From Legionella nautarum (GTDB lineage Bacteria; Pseudomonadota; Gammaproteobacteria; Legionellales; Legionellaceae): DNA of 64,000 nt. Below, in pieces: positions 27,108-36,778 of this stretch; within the stretch, counting starts at the first letter, position 1, and each line of letters starts with the position of its first letter. The stretch covers positions 777,134-841,133 of the forward strand of contig NZ_LNYO01000013.1 of the NCBI RefSeq assembly GCF_001467895.1, written 5' to 3'. Both the position numbers and the translations under genes were made by a program. Under the pieces are notes generated by a model. It had not been told where the DNA came from and made no database searches. It worked only from the letters and a program-made list of their open reading frames with translations.

Positions 27108-28367
27108 TTAAGGTCGAATTTGTCCGTCGCCTCTAATCAACCATTTATAACTGGTTAAAGCTTCTAGAGCCATTGGGCCTCGAGCATGTAATTTTTGCGT
27201 ACTAATCCCTATTTCGGCCCCCATCCCAAATTCGCTTCCGTCAGTAAAGGCAGTGGATGCATTAACATAAACAGCAGCCGCATCAATTTGGGTAAGAAAA
27301 TAAACAATCGCCTGCTCATCTTCTGCAATAATTGCCTCGCTATGCCCAGAGGTATGGCGTTTGATGTGTTCAACCGCTTCTTTTAGAGAATCTACTGTTT
27401 TTATTGCCATTTTATAAGAAAGAAACTCTTGGCCAAAATTTTCAGGGCTTGCTTTATGAAGTAAAGCGCTTGGATAGGAAGATTGAAGCGCTTGATAACT
27501 TAATTCATCCGCAAAAATTTCAACCTCTGCTGCAGGGAGTAATTCAACTATTCTAGGTAAATGGGCGAGGGATTTTTCATGAATTACTAGGCTGTCTAAG
27601 GCATTACAAACACTGACCCTTCTAGTCTTAGCATTATTAATAATTAATCGCGCCTTTTCTACATCGCCACTGACATCAAAATATGTGTGCACTATACCCG
27701 CGCCTGTTTCGATCACGGGAATTTTGGCCTGGTCACGGACAAAATCAATTAAGGCTTGACTACCCCGTGGGATACAGACGTCAATTAAATCTCGCGCTCT
27801 TAGCAAGACAGAGGTTGCCTCACGATGAGCAGGTAATAAATAGATAACCTGACTATCAATTGCCTGGGCTTCTAACGTTTGTTGGATGAGTGCAGTAAGT
27901 ATTTTATTACTATGGGCGGCTTCTTTGCCACCTTTTAAAACACAGGCATTACCCGTTTTGAAAGCTAAAGTAAACACATCAATAGTTACATTGGGCCTGG
28001 ATTCATAAATAACCGCTATCACTCCAAGCGGCACTGAAATTCTTTGCATGCGCAAACCATTTGGCCTCGTTTTATCTTCAATGATTTTATTGAGTATCTG
28101 CGGTAATGAAGCCACTCGCTCGACATCATCGGCGATAGAAAAAATTCGCTCTTCCGATAGCAATAGCCTGTCATAGCGCGGATCATCCTTGGGCATCAGA
28201 GCCAAATCTTTCTGGTTTTCTGCGATTATTTTTGCGGCTTGCTGGCGTAAATTGTTTGCAAGACTCAATAAAACGCTTGTCCGCTTTTCCTCATCTAAAG
28301 CGACCAAATGCTGGCTTGCTTCTCTTACAATTCTTAATTGACTTACTATTTCATTTTCATCAATCAC
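27108..28367 (-). CDS. proA: Gamma-glutamyl phosphate reductase ProA
   Basis: 419 residues; second step of proline synthesis, reducing gamma-glutamyl phosphate to glutamate semialdehyde with NADPH. Family phrases: YESRPNVTIDVFTLAFKTGN, LKGGKEAAHSN, the catalytic Cys in RRVSVCNALDSL, and FTDGSEFGMGAEIGISTQKLHARGPM split near the C-terminus. The start is GTG with AGGAG 7 bases upstream. It lies 9 bases downstream of proB on the same strand. Confidence 0.97.
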   Translation of the reverse strand: MIDENEIVSQLRIVREASQHLVALDEEKRTSVLLSLANNLRQQAAKIIAENQKDLALMPKDDPRYDRLLLSEERIFSIADDVERVASLPQILNKIIEDKTRPNGLRMQRISVPLGVIAVIYESRPNVTIDVFTLAFKTGNACVLKGGKEAAHSNKILTALIQQTLEAQAIDSQVIYLLPAHREATSVLLRARDLIDVCIPRGSQALIDFVRDQAKIPVIETGAGIVHTYFDVSGDVEKARLIINNAKTRRVSVCNALDSLVIHEKSLAHLPRIVELLPAAEVEIFADELSYQALQSSYPSALLHKASPENFGQEFLSYKMAIKTVDSLKEAVEHIKRHTSGHSEAIIAEDEQAIVYFLTQIDAAAVYVNASTAFTDGSEFGMGAEIGISTQKLHARGPMALEALTSYKWLIRGDGQIRP

Positions 28368-28376
28368 TATGAGCTC

Positions 28377-29447
28377 CTAGAAGATATGCAAATGATCATA
28401 ATGAATAAAATCAGGTCTATCTTTCTGTCCCAAATATTCTCGGAGTTTATTAATATCATATTTGGCAAGACCAACCCCAATTTTTTGGCCGTCTGATGTT
28501 AGAATCTCTACGACGTCTCCTTTTTTGAACTCCCCTTTGCATGATTCTATTCCTACAGGCAAGATACTAATTACTCGTTTATTTTCTTTTAGAATAGCAA
28601 ACAGCCCGGAATTAATTGAAATTGAACCGGTTTTCTTTTCACCACTATAGGCTATCCATCGTTTGATATTTGATTTTTTCTTGCTGGGTAAAATCGTTGT
28701 TCCTAACTGTTCTTCTGAGATGATACGCATAATAACAGATGGTTTCTCGATGGTTGCGATATGAGTGGTGATACCTAGGCTTGACATTTTTCTTGCCGTT
28801 CCAAGTTTAGAAATCATACCTCCACGGCCCTGGGTACTTTTCAGAGCAGAAACTGCCGGCCAATCTTCTTCGTGACGAATAATAGGAATAAATTGAGCTC
28901 CGGGTTCATCAGGATGTCCGGTATACACACCCTCAACATTAGATAAAATAATTAACTTATCCGCATTCATTTGTGCAGCAATCAGTCCGGCAAGCTCATC
29001 ATTATCGGTAAACATGAGTTCTTCAATAGCAACGCTATCATTCTCATTGATGATGGGAATAATATTTTTTTGCTCTAAGATTTCGCGCACTAATCTGGCG
29101 ATATTTAGGTAATGTTGCCTCGTTTGAAAATCTTGCTTGGTCAGAAGTAATTGGGCCGCGAGGAGATTGTGCGTTTTAAACATAGAGGCATAAATATTCA
29201 TTAATTCATGTTGACCTAAAGCGGCTAAAACCTGTTTTTCGCCAATAGAACTTCCATACTGGCGGCTAAAAAATTGTCGAGCTATTTTTCGCCCTGAACC
29301 TACCGCACCCGAACTAACTAAGACAACATGATGCCCCGCTTTTTGCAACGTTGCGATTTGCTCAACTAACTGCCGGACAATGGGTTCGTAGGGTGTTCCA
29401 TCATGGGCTAAGATACTTTGCGTTCCAACCTTAATCACAATTTTCAT
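28377..29447 (-). CDS. proB: Glutamate 5-kinase ProB
   Basis: First step of proline synthesis, ATP-dependent phosphorylation of glutamate. The amino-acid-kinase domain starts MKIVIKVGTQS and includes VSSGAVGSG, NENDSVA and LSNVEGVYTGHP; a C-terminal PUA domain (about 270-350) follows, as in E. coli ProB. I use ATG at 29447, which has AAGGT 8 bases upstream; a GTG at 29465 is in frame. It forms a proBA operon. No T-box or attenuator is evident upstream. Confidence 0.96.
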   Translation of the reverse strand: MKIVIKVGTQSILAHDGTPYEPIVRQLVEQIATLQKAGHHVVLVSSGAVGSGRKIARQFFSRQYGSSIGEKQVLAALGQHELMNIYASMFKTHNLLAAQLLLTKQDFQTRQHYLNIARLVREILEQKNIIPIINENDSVAIEELMFTDNDELAGLIAAQMNADKLIILSNVEGVYTGHPDEPGAQFIPIIRHEEDWPAVSALKSTQGRGGMISKLGTARKMSSLGITTHIATIEKPSVIMRIISEEQLGTTILPSKKKSNIKRWIAYSGEKKTGSISINSGLFAILKENKRVISILPVGIESCKGEFKKGDVVEILTSDGQKIGVGLAKYDINKLREYLGQKDRPDFIHYDHLHIF

Positions 29448-29610
29448 CAAAAACTTACCTTCCACTCATAATTAATATATCTCAGAGTACCGCGACATCA
29501 TTCTCGCAAAAATAGCGACAAAATATAACTAGCTATTTGACCCTGCAAAAGGATCTTATTTCCAGCAAATTACGAAAAGAAAAAATTGCTTTGCAGAATA
29601 TCCTGGGAGC

Positions 29611-30558
29611 TTAGTGGGATAGTTTTTGGGTATGAATAGATTCTTCAAGGTTTTCTATTAATTTTTCTCGATCTTCAAGAGTAAATAATTCGCAATAATC
29701 CACAGGTTCTTTTTTCTTAGAATGGAAATGCCCAGCTAATTCTCTAACCTTTTTTTCAGCCTCGCGCCATGGAGTTTGACCTTGCTTTGCATCATTAATA
29801 TATCTTAAATGGAATCTGATGAGGGGGGGTAACTCTTTTGGTTTATCTGTATCCCAGTTTGCGGCAAGATACTTTTCTAATACTTCTAATAATTGTTTAG
29901 CTTCATTATCTTCTTTTTCAAAATAAAAACTATCTTGAATACTAGGAAAGTACTCATTATTGATAAAGTCTCTAATCTCTTTATCTAAAAAAGGAACTGA
30001 TTCATTGGTTGAAAGTACCTCAACGTTATGTACTAATGGACTATAAGGTGTATATCTATTGCATCCTTTAGAAGCAGAGAAAAAATGTAGTTTATGGGGT
30101 TCATTTGATAATTCAAATACTAGATTGAGTGAGGGATCACAAATCACACGGTGAGAATGATCGCCAAGACTTACAACAATATGACTTCTTTTATTAATAC
30201 CAAGGAGCTCAAGATTTAGCTCATTGAGTTCCAGGGCAGGATAATTTTTTCTAATATAATTAAAAGCGAGTACGCTATATTCTTCGCAATTACCTATCTG
30301 ATGCAGAATAGTTAATTTTTCTAAAACTTGCATATGAATAGCTCTATGACGAGGATCTTCCGTTGATTCAATATTGAATTTTTTACAAATCTCATCGGTA
30401 ATCCTTTCCATTACCTTTCTTATTTTAAATTGGCGCTCGCTTAATTGATAACGTCTTACGTACTCTACACCAGGGGCAGTTTCACTTTCTTTAATATGAT
30501 ACCTGGCATATCTACAGGCTTCCTTAGCAATATCAACTAATCTGTTAGGATTTTGCAT
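29611..30558 (-). CDS. Cysteine-protease/transglutaminase-like hypothetical protein; effector candidate
   Basis: A soluble protein of 315 residues, no signal peptide. IGNCEEYSVLAFNYI (Cys91) is placed at the start of a helix as in papain-like and YopT-like enzymes, and HIVVSLGDHSHRVICDPSLN then offers a His and an Asp in the expected order (His126 or His134/136, Asp141). The rest is helical and highly charged. Such C-H-D arrangements are found in Legionella and phytopathogen effectors; activity is not proven. ATG at 30558 is used; GTG at 30564 is possible. A stand-alone gene between proBA and the C1 peptidase, all on one strand. Confidence 0.6.
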   Translation of the reverse strand: MQNPNRLVDIAKEACRYARYHIKESETAPGVEYVRRYQLSERQFKIRKVMERITDEICKKFNIESTEDPRHRAIHMQVLEKLTILHQIGNCEEYSVLAFNYIRKNYPALELNELNLELLGINKRSHIVVSLGDHSHRVICDPSLNLVFELSNEPHKLHFFSASKGCNRYTPYSPLVHNVEVLSTNESVPFLDKEIRDFINNEYFPSIQDSFYFEKEDNEAKQLLEVLEKYLAANWDTDKPKELPPLIRFHLRYINDAKQGQTPWREAEKKVRELAGHFHSKKKEPVDYCELFTLEDREKLIENLEESIHTQKLSH

Positions 30559-30634
30559 ATTCACTCATCGCTAATAACTTTATTATTACTCAGTTTAGGC
30601 GATTATGAGCATTTTTTCTACTGAGAACTCGGTG

Positions 30635-30658
30635 TAGGTTGAGCCTTGGCCCAACCTA
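30635..30658. repeat. Short palindrome (TAGGTTG..GCC type)
   Basis: TAGGTTGAGCC pairs with GGCCCAACCTA with one mismatch. It sits 22 bases beyond the stop of the C1 peptidase gene and may end its transcript, although no T-run follows. Similar GGTTGGGC-type palindromes occur at 51702-51726 and, in degenerate form, at 17976-17992. Confidence 0.6.
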
Positions 30659-30680
30659 TTGTTGAATCTGATACTTTCGA

Positions 30681-31790
30681 CTAGGCAGACTTATGTGCAG
30701 GATTGTCATAAACCGATAAATCACGGATTCTAGCTACTTCGATAGCAAGCAACTTGAAATAATCGTAAGACATATAAAAATCGCCTTGATTCCCTACTTT
30801 TTTACCCCAGGAGTTACGTAAGGTAAACAGACCACGATGCTCACGACCTTGATCATCTATCGCCACCGCATCATCGTCATAACCAGTAATTACCATTTCA
30901 TGGCCACCAAAGTTTGGTCTTAAATAAACATCTCTTGCAATTTCAGGCGTTAAAACCCAGGTATCGCTTTCAGCTTGATGTTTCCCCACAGCACCCATGA
31001 TTCCTAAATCAAAATCAAGTAATAATACGCCAAACGTTAAGCGATCACCGGCATTTAACGCTGCTTTGATATTATTGATTGTTTTATTCGTATCGATGCG
31101 ATCAGCGATTGCATCATAAACATCTAAAACAGGTGACCAAAGGACTTTATCGTTTAAGTCTTCGCTCATTTGACGAAAGTCTTCTACTGACATAGCACCT
31201 TGAATATCAGCAGTATCATTCAGCGGATAGCTATTTAATCCAGCACAGCCTTGAGCTTGTTGCTGTTCTTTATTAATAACGCCAAAGGTCTCTATCTGAC
31301 CTAAAATATAACGACCCCAAGAACCTTCCCAACCACTGACGGAATAAGCATTTTGCTCTAAATAATTACCCAATTGCAGTGAACACAGTTGGCTCACATA
31401 ATCACCTAGCTTAAGTGCTGCATCAATAGCAGCAGTCACAGCAAAGGTGACGCAAGTTCCATGCATACCTTGGTTAAACACTGGTACGTTATTCATACCT
31501 AACTGCACTTGCTCTGGATAAGCTGACACTTGTTTAGTCGTAGCAAATTGTCGGGTATGGGATAAAGCGTTTTTTGCTTTGTGAGCAAGGGATTCTTTTG
31601 CTTTATCAGAAAGTTCGACTTTTAATAAAGAAATTTTTTCAATTGAATCAGCAGCTCTAAGCGCATTTTTCGTTGCTTGCGCCTGAGGAATTTTCACTGA
31701 TTGAGTGATCGTACCCACGATTTTTACATCCTGTGCTATCAAGTTTCCACTAAACATCGCTGATAAAAGAGCAAAATGGACTAATTTCAT
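30681..31790 (-). CDS. Secreted papain-family (C1) cysteine peptidase
   Basis: 369 residues from the chosen ATG, with signal peptide about 1-20 (KLVHFALLSAMFSGNLIAQ). A helical, Lys/Ala-rich segment to about 90 may be a prodomain. The C1 catalytic set is complete and in order: Gln107 (VFNQGMHG), Cys113 (GTCVTFAVTAA), His297 (FGGHEMVITGYDDD) and Asn326 (LRNSWGK). It is presumably exported to the periplasm or secreted by type II secretion. The ATG at 31790 is preceded by GGAGA; an upstream frame extension of eight residues lacks support. Confidence 0.88.
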   Translation of the reverse strand: MKLVHFALLSAMFSGNLIAQDVKIVGTITQSVKIPQAQATKNALRAADSIEKISLLKVELSDKAKESLAHKAKNALSHTRQFATTKQVSAYPEQVQLGMNNVPVFNQGMHGTCVTFAVTAAIDAALKLGDYVSQLCSLQLGNYLEQNAYSVSGWEGSWGRYILGQIETFGVINKEQQQAQGCAGLNSYPLNDTADIQGAMSVEDFRQMSEDLNDKVLWSPVLDVYDAIADRIDTNKTINNIKAALNAGDRLTFGVLLLDFDLGIMGAVGKHQAESDTWVLTPEIARDVYLRPNFGGHEMVITGYDDDAVAIDDQGREHRGLFTLRNSWGKKVGNQGDFYMSYDYFKLLAIEVARIRDLSVYDNPAHKSA

Positions 31791-31860
31791 ATATGAGTCT
31801 CCAATGTAATCCACGGGATCGTGGGGTTGGACAGTATATCATATGAGTTAATTTTATCCA

Positions 31861-32691
31861 TTAAGATCTAGTCAGCCGCCCATAGCCGGGAACGGAAATA
31901 CGTTGTCTATCTTGTAAGCGCAGAGCAGTTAAATCTCCCCCCCATAAACAACCAGTATCAATTGCAAAAATAGTAGGATCTGGGGAGAGGCCCTCTAAAG
32001 CAGCCCAATGACCGAAAACAATATCAGCATTAATTTTTTTACGATTAGGCACCTCATACCATGGCATTAAATTGGCAGGAGCATCCGCGAGAGTACCTTT
32101 ATAGGTCAAAACCAAGTTACCTTGCTTATCGCAAAAACGCATGCGCGTAAAATAATTAGTAATCACACGCAGTCTTTCTATACCAGTTAATTCAGCGGAC
32201 CAATGATCCGGTTGATTACCATACATATGCATCAGGAAACTGCGGAAATTATCGCCGGCTAAAACAGCTTCTAATTCCTGTGCACAAGCTTTTGCTAAAG
32301 CGAGATCCCAAGCTGGAGCGATACCGGCATGACAGATCACCACCTTGAGCCCTGGATCATGGTATAAAATAGATTGTTTACGTAACCAATGACCTAATTC
32401 TTCGCCATCATCCGCGTTGAGTATTTCAATTAAGGTGTCATCTTGATTTCTAAGCGTTCGTTCAGCAAAAAGGCTGGCTAGCAAATGCAAGTCATGATTT
32501 CCTAAGGTGATACGTGGTGTAAGTGGTAAATTCTTAATGAACCGAAGAACGGCCAGGGATTGTGGGCCGCGATTCACTAAATCACCCACAAACCACAGCC
32601 TATCCTCTTTTTCATTAAAGTCGATTCGGTCAAGAAGGCGCTGTAATGGGTCATAACAACCCTGTACATCGCCAATAGCATAATCAGGCAC
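31861..32691 (-). CDS. apaH: Bis(5'-nucleosyl)-tetraphosphatase, symmetrical (ApaH)
   Basis: 276 residues. Metallophosphatase motifs: [11 protein letters not shown] (GDxxG), [13 protein letters not shown] (GDxVxRG), [11 protein letters not shown] (GNHD/E) and CHAGIAP. It cleaves Ap4A to two ADP and can remove Np4-type RNA caps. The GTG start is inside the last codons of the upstream gene (8-base overlap), with GGAG about 9 bases before it, so it is translationally coupled. The order rsmA - TraI_2 gene - apaH parallels the enterobacterial ksgA-apaG-apaH operon. Confidence 0.95.
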   Translation of the reverse strand: MPDYAIGDVQGCYDPLQRLLDRIDFNEKEDRLWFVGDLVNRGPQSLAVLRFIKNLPLTPRITLGNHDLHLLASLFAERTLRNQDDTLIEILNADDGEELGHWLRKQSILYHDPGLKVVICHAGIAPAWDLALAKACAQELEAVLAGDNFRSFLMHMYGNQPDHWSAELTGIERLRVITNYFTRMRFCDKQGNLVLTYKGTLADAPANLMPWYEVPNRKKINADIVFGHWAALEGLSPDPTIFAIDTGCLWGGDLTALRLQDRQRISVPGYGRLTRS

Positions 32692-34033
32692 GCGTCAATA
32701 CTCCGGGCCGAAGAGAATCCTGGTGGGAAACAGAGTGCTCAGCTACCCATCGCCCGGAAGCATCCAAATGAGGCATGGGCTCAACCGCAAGAACTGTTTG
32801 TTTTGAAGTAAAATAACTAGAATTAAACTGAGCTTGGTGAATGAGTTCCGTTGAGGAAACTGTGCTGGTTTTACCCGTATGTATATTATAAAGCTGAACT
32901 GTTTCAGGCAAGGCAACCGCATAATTTTCAAAAATAATTCCACTATGCATTTGCTGGTTAGACGCTTGTTCAAAGCGAAAAACAGCATTGCCATCTGCTC
33001 CTAAGCGATGCATACCCAGCGATAAAAATCCGTTTCGAATGGCTTGTAAGGAGTTATATTGCGGATTTCCCCTCATAAATAGCTCCCACATCTCAGGGCA
33101 GATCAACAATCCACCTGGGACCATAAGTAAAGGTGCCTTGTTGATCATAATCATTCCAGATTCTAATGATTTACTGAGCCATTGGATAAATTCAACCCCT
33201 ATTTGCTGTTCTATATCAGCAATCGATTCTGGAGTACGATCGGTAAAAGTGCCCATACGACCATAACGCCCCCCTCGTCCGGAACCATAACCTCTTAAAG
33301 CTAATTGGTTGAAATACCGTTGAATCGCAATCGCATCCGCACGCACTAAAATAGCACCGAGCGTTCCTGCGCCTTCGATGTCTTCATTGAGTAAAGCAAG
33401 CCAAACCGCCAACACTTCGGGATTAGAAGCAATCCATGCGAAACCATTTGCTGGCATTAGCAAACGCGCAAGCAACAAATTGAGACGGCGACGAAAATCT
33501 TCATTGGATTCTTTTTGAAATTCATAACTATAATAACTACCCGTAGACACCAGGTTGTCCAATAAAGGGTTCCATGGTTTTAAAAATTGCCCTTGGTTGT
33601 CATATAAATCGATCTGAAAATCGATTTGTAATTTACCAATACCTTGCAGAATTGCCGCAGAAAACAAGACATATTGCCATAATTTTTGCTCTTCGGATGG
33701 TCCCTCTTGCCCGTCTTGAATTAAAAAATGTTGAAATAGACCCAATGCAGCTTCGGTACGATTTAAAGCATGATCTAATAAACCACCTGGCTGAGAGTAA
33801 TAACTGGATGAAGTTTCGGGTAAATTTTGGCAATGGTTAACCAAATTATGCACAAGAGTAGCGCATAAACTGTCATAACGCACTTCCTCTAAGGCAGAAG
33901 CGTCTTGAATTTGTCGTAATAAAACATCGCGTTTTTCGTCACCAAGCAATAGGGATGCAGCAACGATACGTGTTAAGTCTTTTAGTGACTTAGTTTGCGA
34001 CGATTTTACTCTTTTTCCATAACGATGAAACAA
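32684..34033 (-). CDS. TraI_2 (MobH/HD-like) domain protein of unknown function
   Basis: 449 residues, soluble. The region [21 protein letters not shown] (about 77-97) matches the PGGLLxHxL motif of the TraI_2 domain found in MobH relaxases, followed by a helical domain with [13 protein letters not shown]. It lacks a visible relaxase partner, and it is embedded in the rsmA-apaH operon, so a conjugative role is unlikely; it may be an HD-type nucleotide or RNA enzyme. Shine-Dalgarno GGAGG is followed at 6 bases by a TTG at 34033; the in-frame TTG at 34039 is directly against it and cannot be used, so I start at 34033. Confidence 0.65.
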   Translation of the reverse strand: MFHRYGKRVKSSQTKSLKDLTRIVAASLLLGDEKRDVLLRQIQDASALEEVRYDSLCATLVHNLVNHCQNLPETSSSYYSQPGGLLDHALNRTEAALGLFQHFLIQDGQEGPSEEQKLWQYVLFSAAILQGIGKLQIDFQIDLYDNQGQFLKPWNPLLDNLVSTGSYYSYEFQKESNEDFRRRLNLLLARLLMPANGFAWIASNPEVLAVWLALLNEDIEGAGTLGAILVRADAIAIQRYFNQLALRGYGSGRGGRYGRMGTFTDRTPESIADIEQQIGVEFIQWLSKSLESGMIMINKAPLLMVPGGLLICPEMWELFMRGNPQYNSLQAIRNGFLSLGMHRLGADGNAVFRFEQASNQQMHSGIIFENYAVALPETVQLYNIHTGKTSTVSSTELIHQAQFNSSYFTSKQTVLAVEPMPHLDASGRWVAEHSVSHQDSLRPGVLTRA

Positions 34034-34071
34034 AATCAACCTCCACTAAGCAGTACTGTATTAATTTTACA

Positions 34072-34842
34072 CTAATTAGCGATTGATTTTGCTATTTGGA
34101 CATATTCCATTACAGAAATCTGTTCCGGTCGAGCAAGCGGATCTATGCCTAAATCGCATAATTGTGCAGCACTAAGCAAGGGCTTTAAATTATTCGCAAG
34201 TGTTTTTCGACGCATTGCAAAAGCCTTTGCTACTAATTGCTCAAGTGCATTCACATCCACTTTTGGATAAGGTGATATCTGATATGGAATTAAACGCACA
34301 ATAGCCGAATCAACTTTTGGCACAGGATAAAAAGCTTCAGGCGGGACATCAAATAAAGATTCAACCTCACAGTGATACTGCATCATCACAGTTAATCGTC
34401 CATAAACCTTAGTACCCGGTTGAGCAGCCAAACGAGCAACTACCTCCTTTTGTAACATAAAATGCATGTCCTCAATAAAAGAGGAATAATTAAGTAAGTG
34501 AAATAATAAAGGCGTAGAAATATTGTAGGGCAAATTACCAACGATACGAAGTTTAGGTCCCCATTGACTGTAATCAACAGTTAAAGCATCAGCAGCTACT
34601 AAATTTAACTTGCCGCTAGTCATTGGCAAAGTGCCGAGGTGCTCCTGTAAATCGGTATCGATTTCAATAGCAGTTAAATTTTCTATGCATTTAAGCAAAG
34701 GTTGAGTTAAAGCCCCTAAACCTGGACCAATTTCAACTACATTGTCATCCTTTTGCAGATGCAAAACATCAAGGATTTCATTGATAATATGCTTGTTTTG
34801 CAAAAAATTCTGACCAAAGCGTTTACGTGGACGATGACTCAC
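34072..34842 (-). CDS. rsmA: 16S rRNA dimethyladenosine transferase RsmA (KsgA)
   Basis: 256 residues; dimethylates two adjacent adenosines of the 3'-terminal hairpin of 16S rRNA during 30S maturation. Signatures: RKRFGQNFL at the N-terminus, [10 protein letters not shown] (SAM motif I), IGNLPYNIS variant [10 protein letters not shown] (motif IV, N6-adenine type) and the C-terminal [11 protein letters not shown]. The start is GTG with AGGTGA 8 bases upstream. First gene of the operon with the TraI_2 gene and apaH. Confidence 0.97.
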   Translation of the reverse strand: MSHRPRKRFGQNFLQNKHIINEILDVLHLQKDDNVVEIGPGLGALTQPLLKCIENLTAIEIDTDLQEHLGTLPMTSGKLNLVAADALTVDYSQWGPKLRIVGNLPYNISTPLLFHLLNYSSFIEDMHFMLQKEVVARLAAQPGTKVYGRLTVMMQYHCEVESLFDVPPEAFYPVPKVDSAIVRLIPYQISPYPKVDVNALEQLVAKAFAMRRKTLANNLKPLLSAAQLCDLGIDPLARPEQISVMEYVQIAKSIAN

Positions 34843-35090
34843 TTTGATTTCACCTAAAAACAGAGGGGGATTATACCTTTTTTTGCCGTAAAGTGCACTC
34901 TAAACAGCAAGAAACATTGGTTTTTCAAACATTATAACCTTTTTTTAAGAAAAAACTGTTTTTTGGACGTCAAAAATTATCTTCGTGCGGTTTTTTTTAT
35001 CAACTTGCAGATATTTTTATTTCCCGATGACGATTTACTGTACAATCCTTCAAAAAAACAGCGTCGACCCTATTGCGATCGGAGTTTTAT

Positions 35091-35924
35091 ATGCTCAAAC
35101 AATTTCACCATCATCCTTCTATACGCCATACCACAGAAATTAATCATTTATGTGAACCGCTAACTCTTCTTGATATCACTAGTTTTTCTCATCTGCGAGT
35201 ATTTAAAAATAATCAACTGACTGTGCTCTGTAATCAATCGCAATTCTTGCTGAATTATTTGGATAAAAAATATTATGCCGCCGATCCCTGTGTTAATATT
35301 AACCCCGAATCGACTGAGCTGGGGGAATATCTGATCTGGGATGCAGTCGATTGTTCAGGTCAAACAGCTCAAATGCTGGCAGACTCTGCTGCTTTTGACT
35401 TCAAACACGTCTTTACCATCATCAAAAAACAAGCTAATTACAGGGATTTTTATCATTTTGGCACCCATCTTTCGAATCCAGCTATTCATCAAATTTATAT
35501 CAATAACCTTGATATTCTCGATCAATTTATTAGATTTTTTAACTCAAAGATTAACCAGTCAAAAGAACTGGCTCACGCCTATGATATTGTGCTTAATGCG
35601 GATCAAATTTCTTCACAAGTTGAGCTAAATTTATTGCAGAATAAACAAGTAAAACGCGACTTAATCTTAGAAATGTTAATCCCTAAAGAGCCATTTTTGA
35701 CAGCAAACGAAATTAAATGTGCAGAATTAATACTGGAAGGTAAGACTGCAAAAGAAATTGCAAAAATATTAGCTTTGTCTTACCGAACTATTGAGGATCG
35801 AATTAATGCTTTAAAAATAAAATATAATGCAAAAAATAAAGCAGATTTGATTGTAAAATTAGTTAAAACCGGTGAATCATATTTAAAGGCTAAGGGTACG
35901 ATTAATAATGTGCTGGGCGACTAA
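35091..35924 (+). CDS. LuxR-type HTH transcriptional regulator
   Basis: 277 residues. The C-terminal 60 form a LuxR/FixJ helix-turn-helix: LTANEIKCAELILEGKTAKEIAKILALSYRTIEDRINALKIKY split across two helices, with the usual Lys/Arg-rich recognition region. The N-terminal 190 residues are an unrecognised sensory domain, starting with a His-rich stretch (KQFHHHPSIRHTTEIN); it is neither a receiver nor an acyl-homoserine lactone domain as far as I can see. Legionella has several such regulators linked to differentiation. GGAG lies 7 bases before the ATG. The 3' end overlaps the convergent receiver gene by 42 bases. Confidence 0.85.
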   Translation: MLKQFHHHPSIRHTTEINHLCEPLTLLDITSFSHLRVFKNNQLTVLCNQSQFLLNYLDKKYYAADPCVNINPESTELGEYLIWDAVDCSGQTAQMLADSAAFDFKHVFTIIKKQANYRDFYHFGTHLSNPAIHQIYINNLDILDQFIRFFNSKINQSKELAHAYDIVLNADQISSQVELNLLQNKQVKRDLILEMLIPKEPFLTANEIKCAELILEGKTAKEIAKILALSYRTIEDRINALKIKYNAKNKADLIVKLVKTGESYLKAKGTINNVLGD

Positions 35925-36308
35925 TTCTTGCATCTGATGCAAATACAGTGGCTTGGAAAATACTTTATTCATACCAGCCTGCAAACATTTACCCTCCGAC
36001 TCGCCAAGATCATGAGCGGTCAAGCCGATAATTGGAATTTCAGTTTTCTTTAAAGATTTTTCCCATTCACGAATAAGATAAGTTAACTCAACTCCAGAAA
36101 TTCCTGGTAGGCCTATGTCAGTAATGATGAGATCAAAAATATCATTTTTCGCTAATTCTAAGGCTTTTTCACCATCAGTCGCCGAGATAAAGCGACATCC
36201 CGCTTGTGAAACAATGGTTTCTACAAAACGCAAAGCAACAAGATTGTCCTCCACTAACAGAATAACAGGAGCCTCATTTGATACAGCAGTTTTTTTGATA
36301 ATAGCCAT
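35883..36308 (-). CDS. Single-domain response regulator (receiver only)
   Basis: 141 residues containing just a CheY-like receiver: acidic pair Glu20-Asp21 (LLVEDN), phosphoacceptor Asp64 (LIITDIGLPG), Thr97 (IIGLTAHD) and Lys119 (VFSKPL). No output domain, so it likely relays phosphate from a hybrid kinase or works by protein contact. The sequence style (GCRFISATDGEKAL, GLPGISG) is like the receivers of Legionella hybrid kinases. Convergent with, and overlapping, the LuxR-type gene. The gap beyond it, 36309-36630, shows no gene. Confidence 0.88.
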   Translation of the reverse strand: MAIIKKTAVSNEAPVILLVEDNLVALRFVETIVSQAGCRFISATDGEKALELAKNDIFDLIITDIGLPGISGVELTYLIREWEKSLKKTEIPIIGLTAHDLGESEGKCLQAGMNKVFSKPLYLHQMQELVAQHIINRTLSL

Positions 36309-36630
36309 TTTTATTGTATGAAAGTAATCAAGTCCTTAATTTGCTCTATCTTACAACTTTGAGCTTCTAGAACTAAGATATCCCGTTTGTACATGAATTT
36401 TGAGTAAATTATTAGGCTCAAATGGCCATTCTTGCCTTCGCAGTGATGACAACCATTGTAGGATATATCAGTTTTGGAGGATTATACTCACTATCTTAAA
36501 GAAAAAGATGCTTAAAATAAGCGTTTTTTGCAAAAAAGTCGAAAATAATTAACCTAAAGCAATAGATTTGCTCAAATTTAACAATTATAAAATTGCCATC
36601 TTTTTAGTAATGGTTTATTTTTAATACATA

Positions 36631-36778
36631 GATGGTATTCTTTGCTCAGCTAACACTAGGAATTAGGGGGCCAGACTTAAAGATACGGTGAGCAAGCTTA
36701 ACTTGTATTAAGAAGCCTAAAGTATCTTAGGAGGCGTCCACAATGAACTACAGAACTGTAGCAGGAGTACCATCCCCC
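36631..36778 (+). ncRNA. ssrS: 6S RNA (ssrS) candidate
   Basis: About 148 bases with the conserved landmarks of gammaproteobacterial 6S RNA. GGGGGCCAGAC (36666-36676) matches the 5' central-bubble strand, and GGTGAGCAAGCTT (36688-36700) followed by AAGAAGCCTAAA (36710-36721) matches the opposite strand as in E. coli. The ends close: GATGGTA at 36631 pairs with TACCATC at 36768-36774, extended by TTTGCT with AGCAGG. 6S RNA binds sigma70 RNA polymerase by mimicking an open promoter. It sits directly upstream of tatC. Exact ends are estimates. Confidence 0.85.

Noticed and set aside
32684-34033. Conjugative relaxase (MobH) marking an integrative element
   Set aside because: No other conjugation gene is present and the gene is embedded in the rsmA-apaH operon.
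34963-35163. 66-codon frame upstream of the LuxR-type regulator
   Set aside because: It overlaps the regulator start in another frame, lacks a good ribosome site and reads as non-coding.
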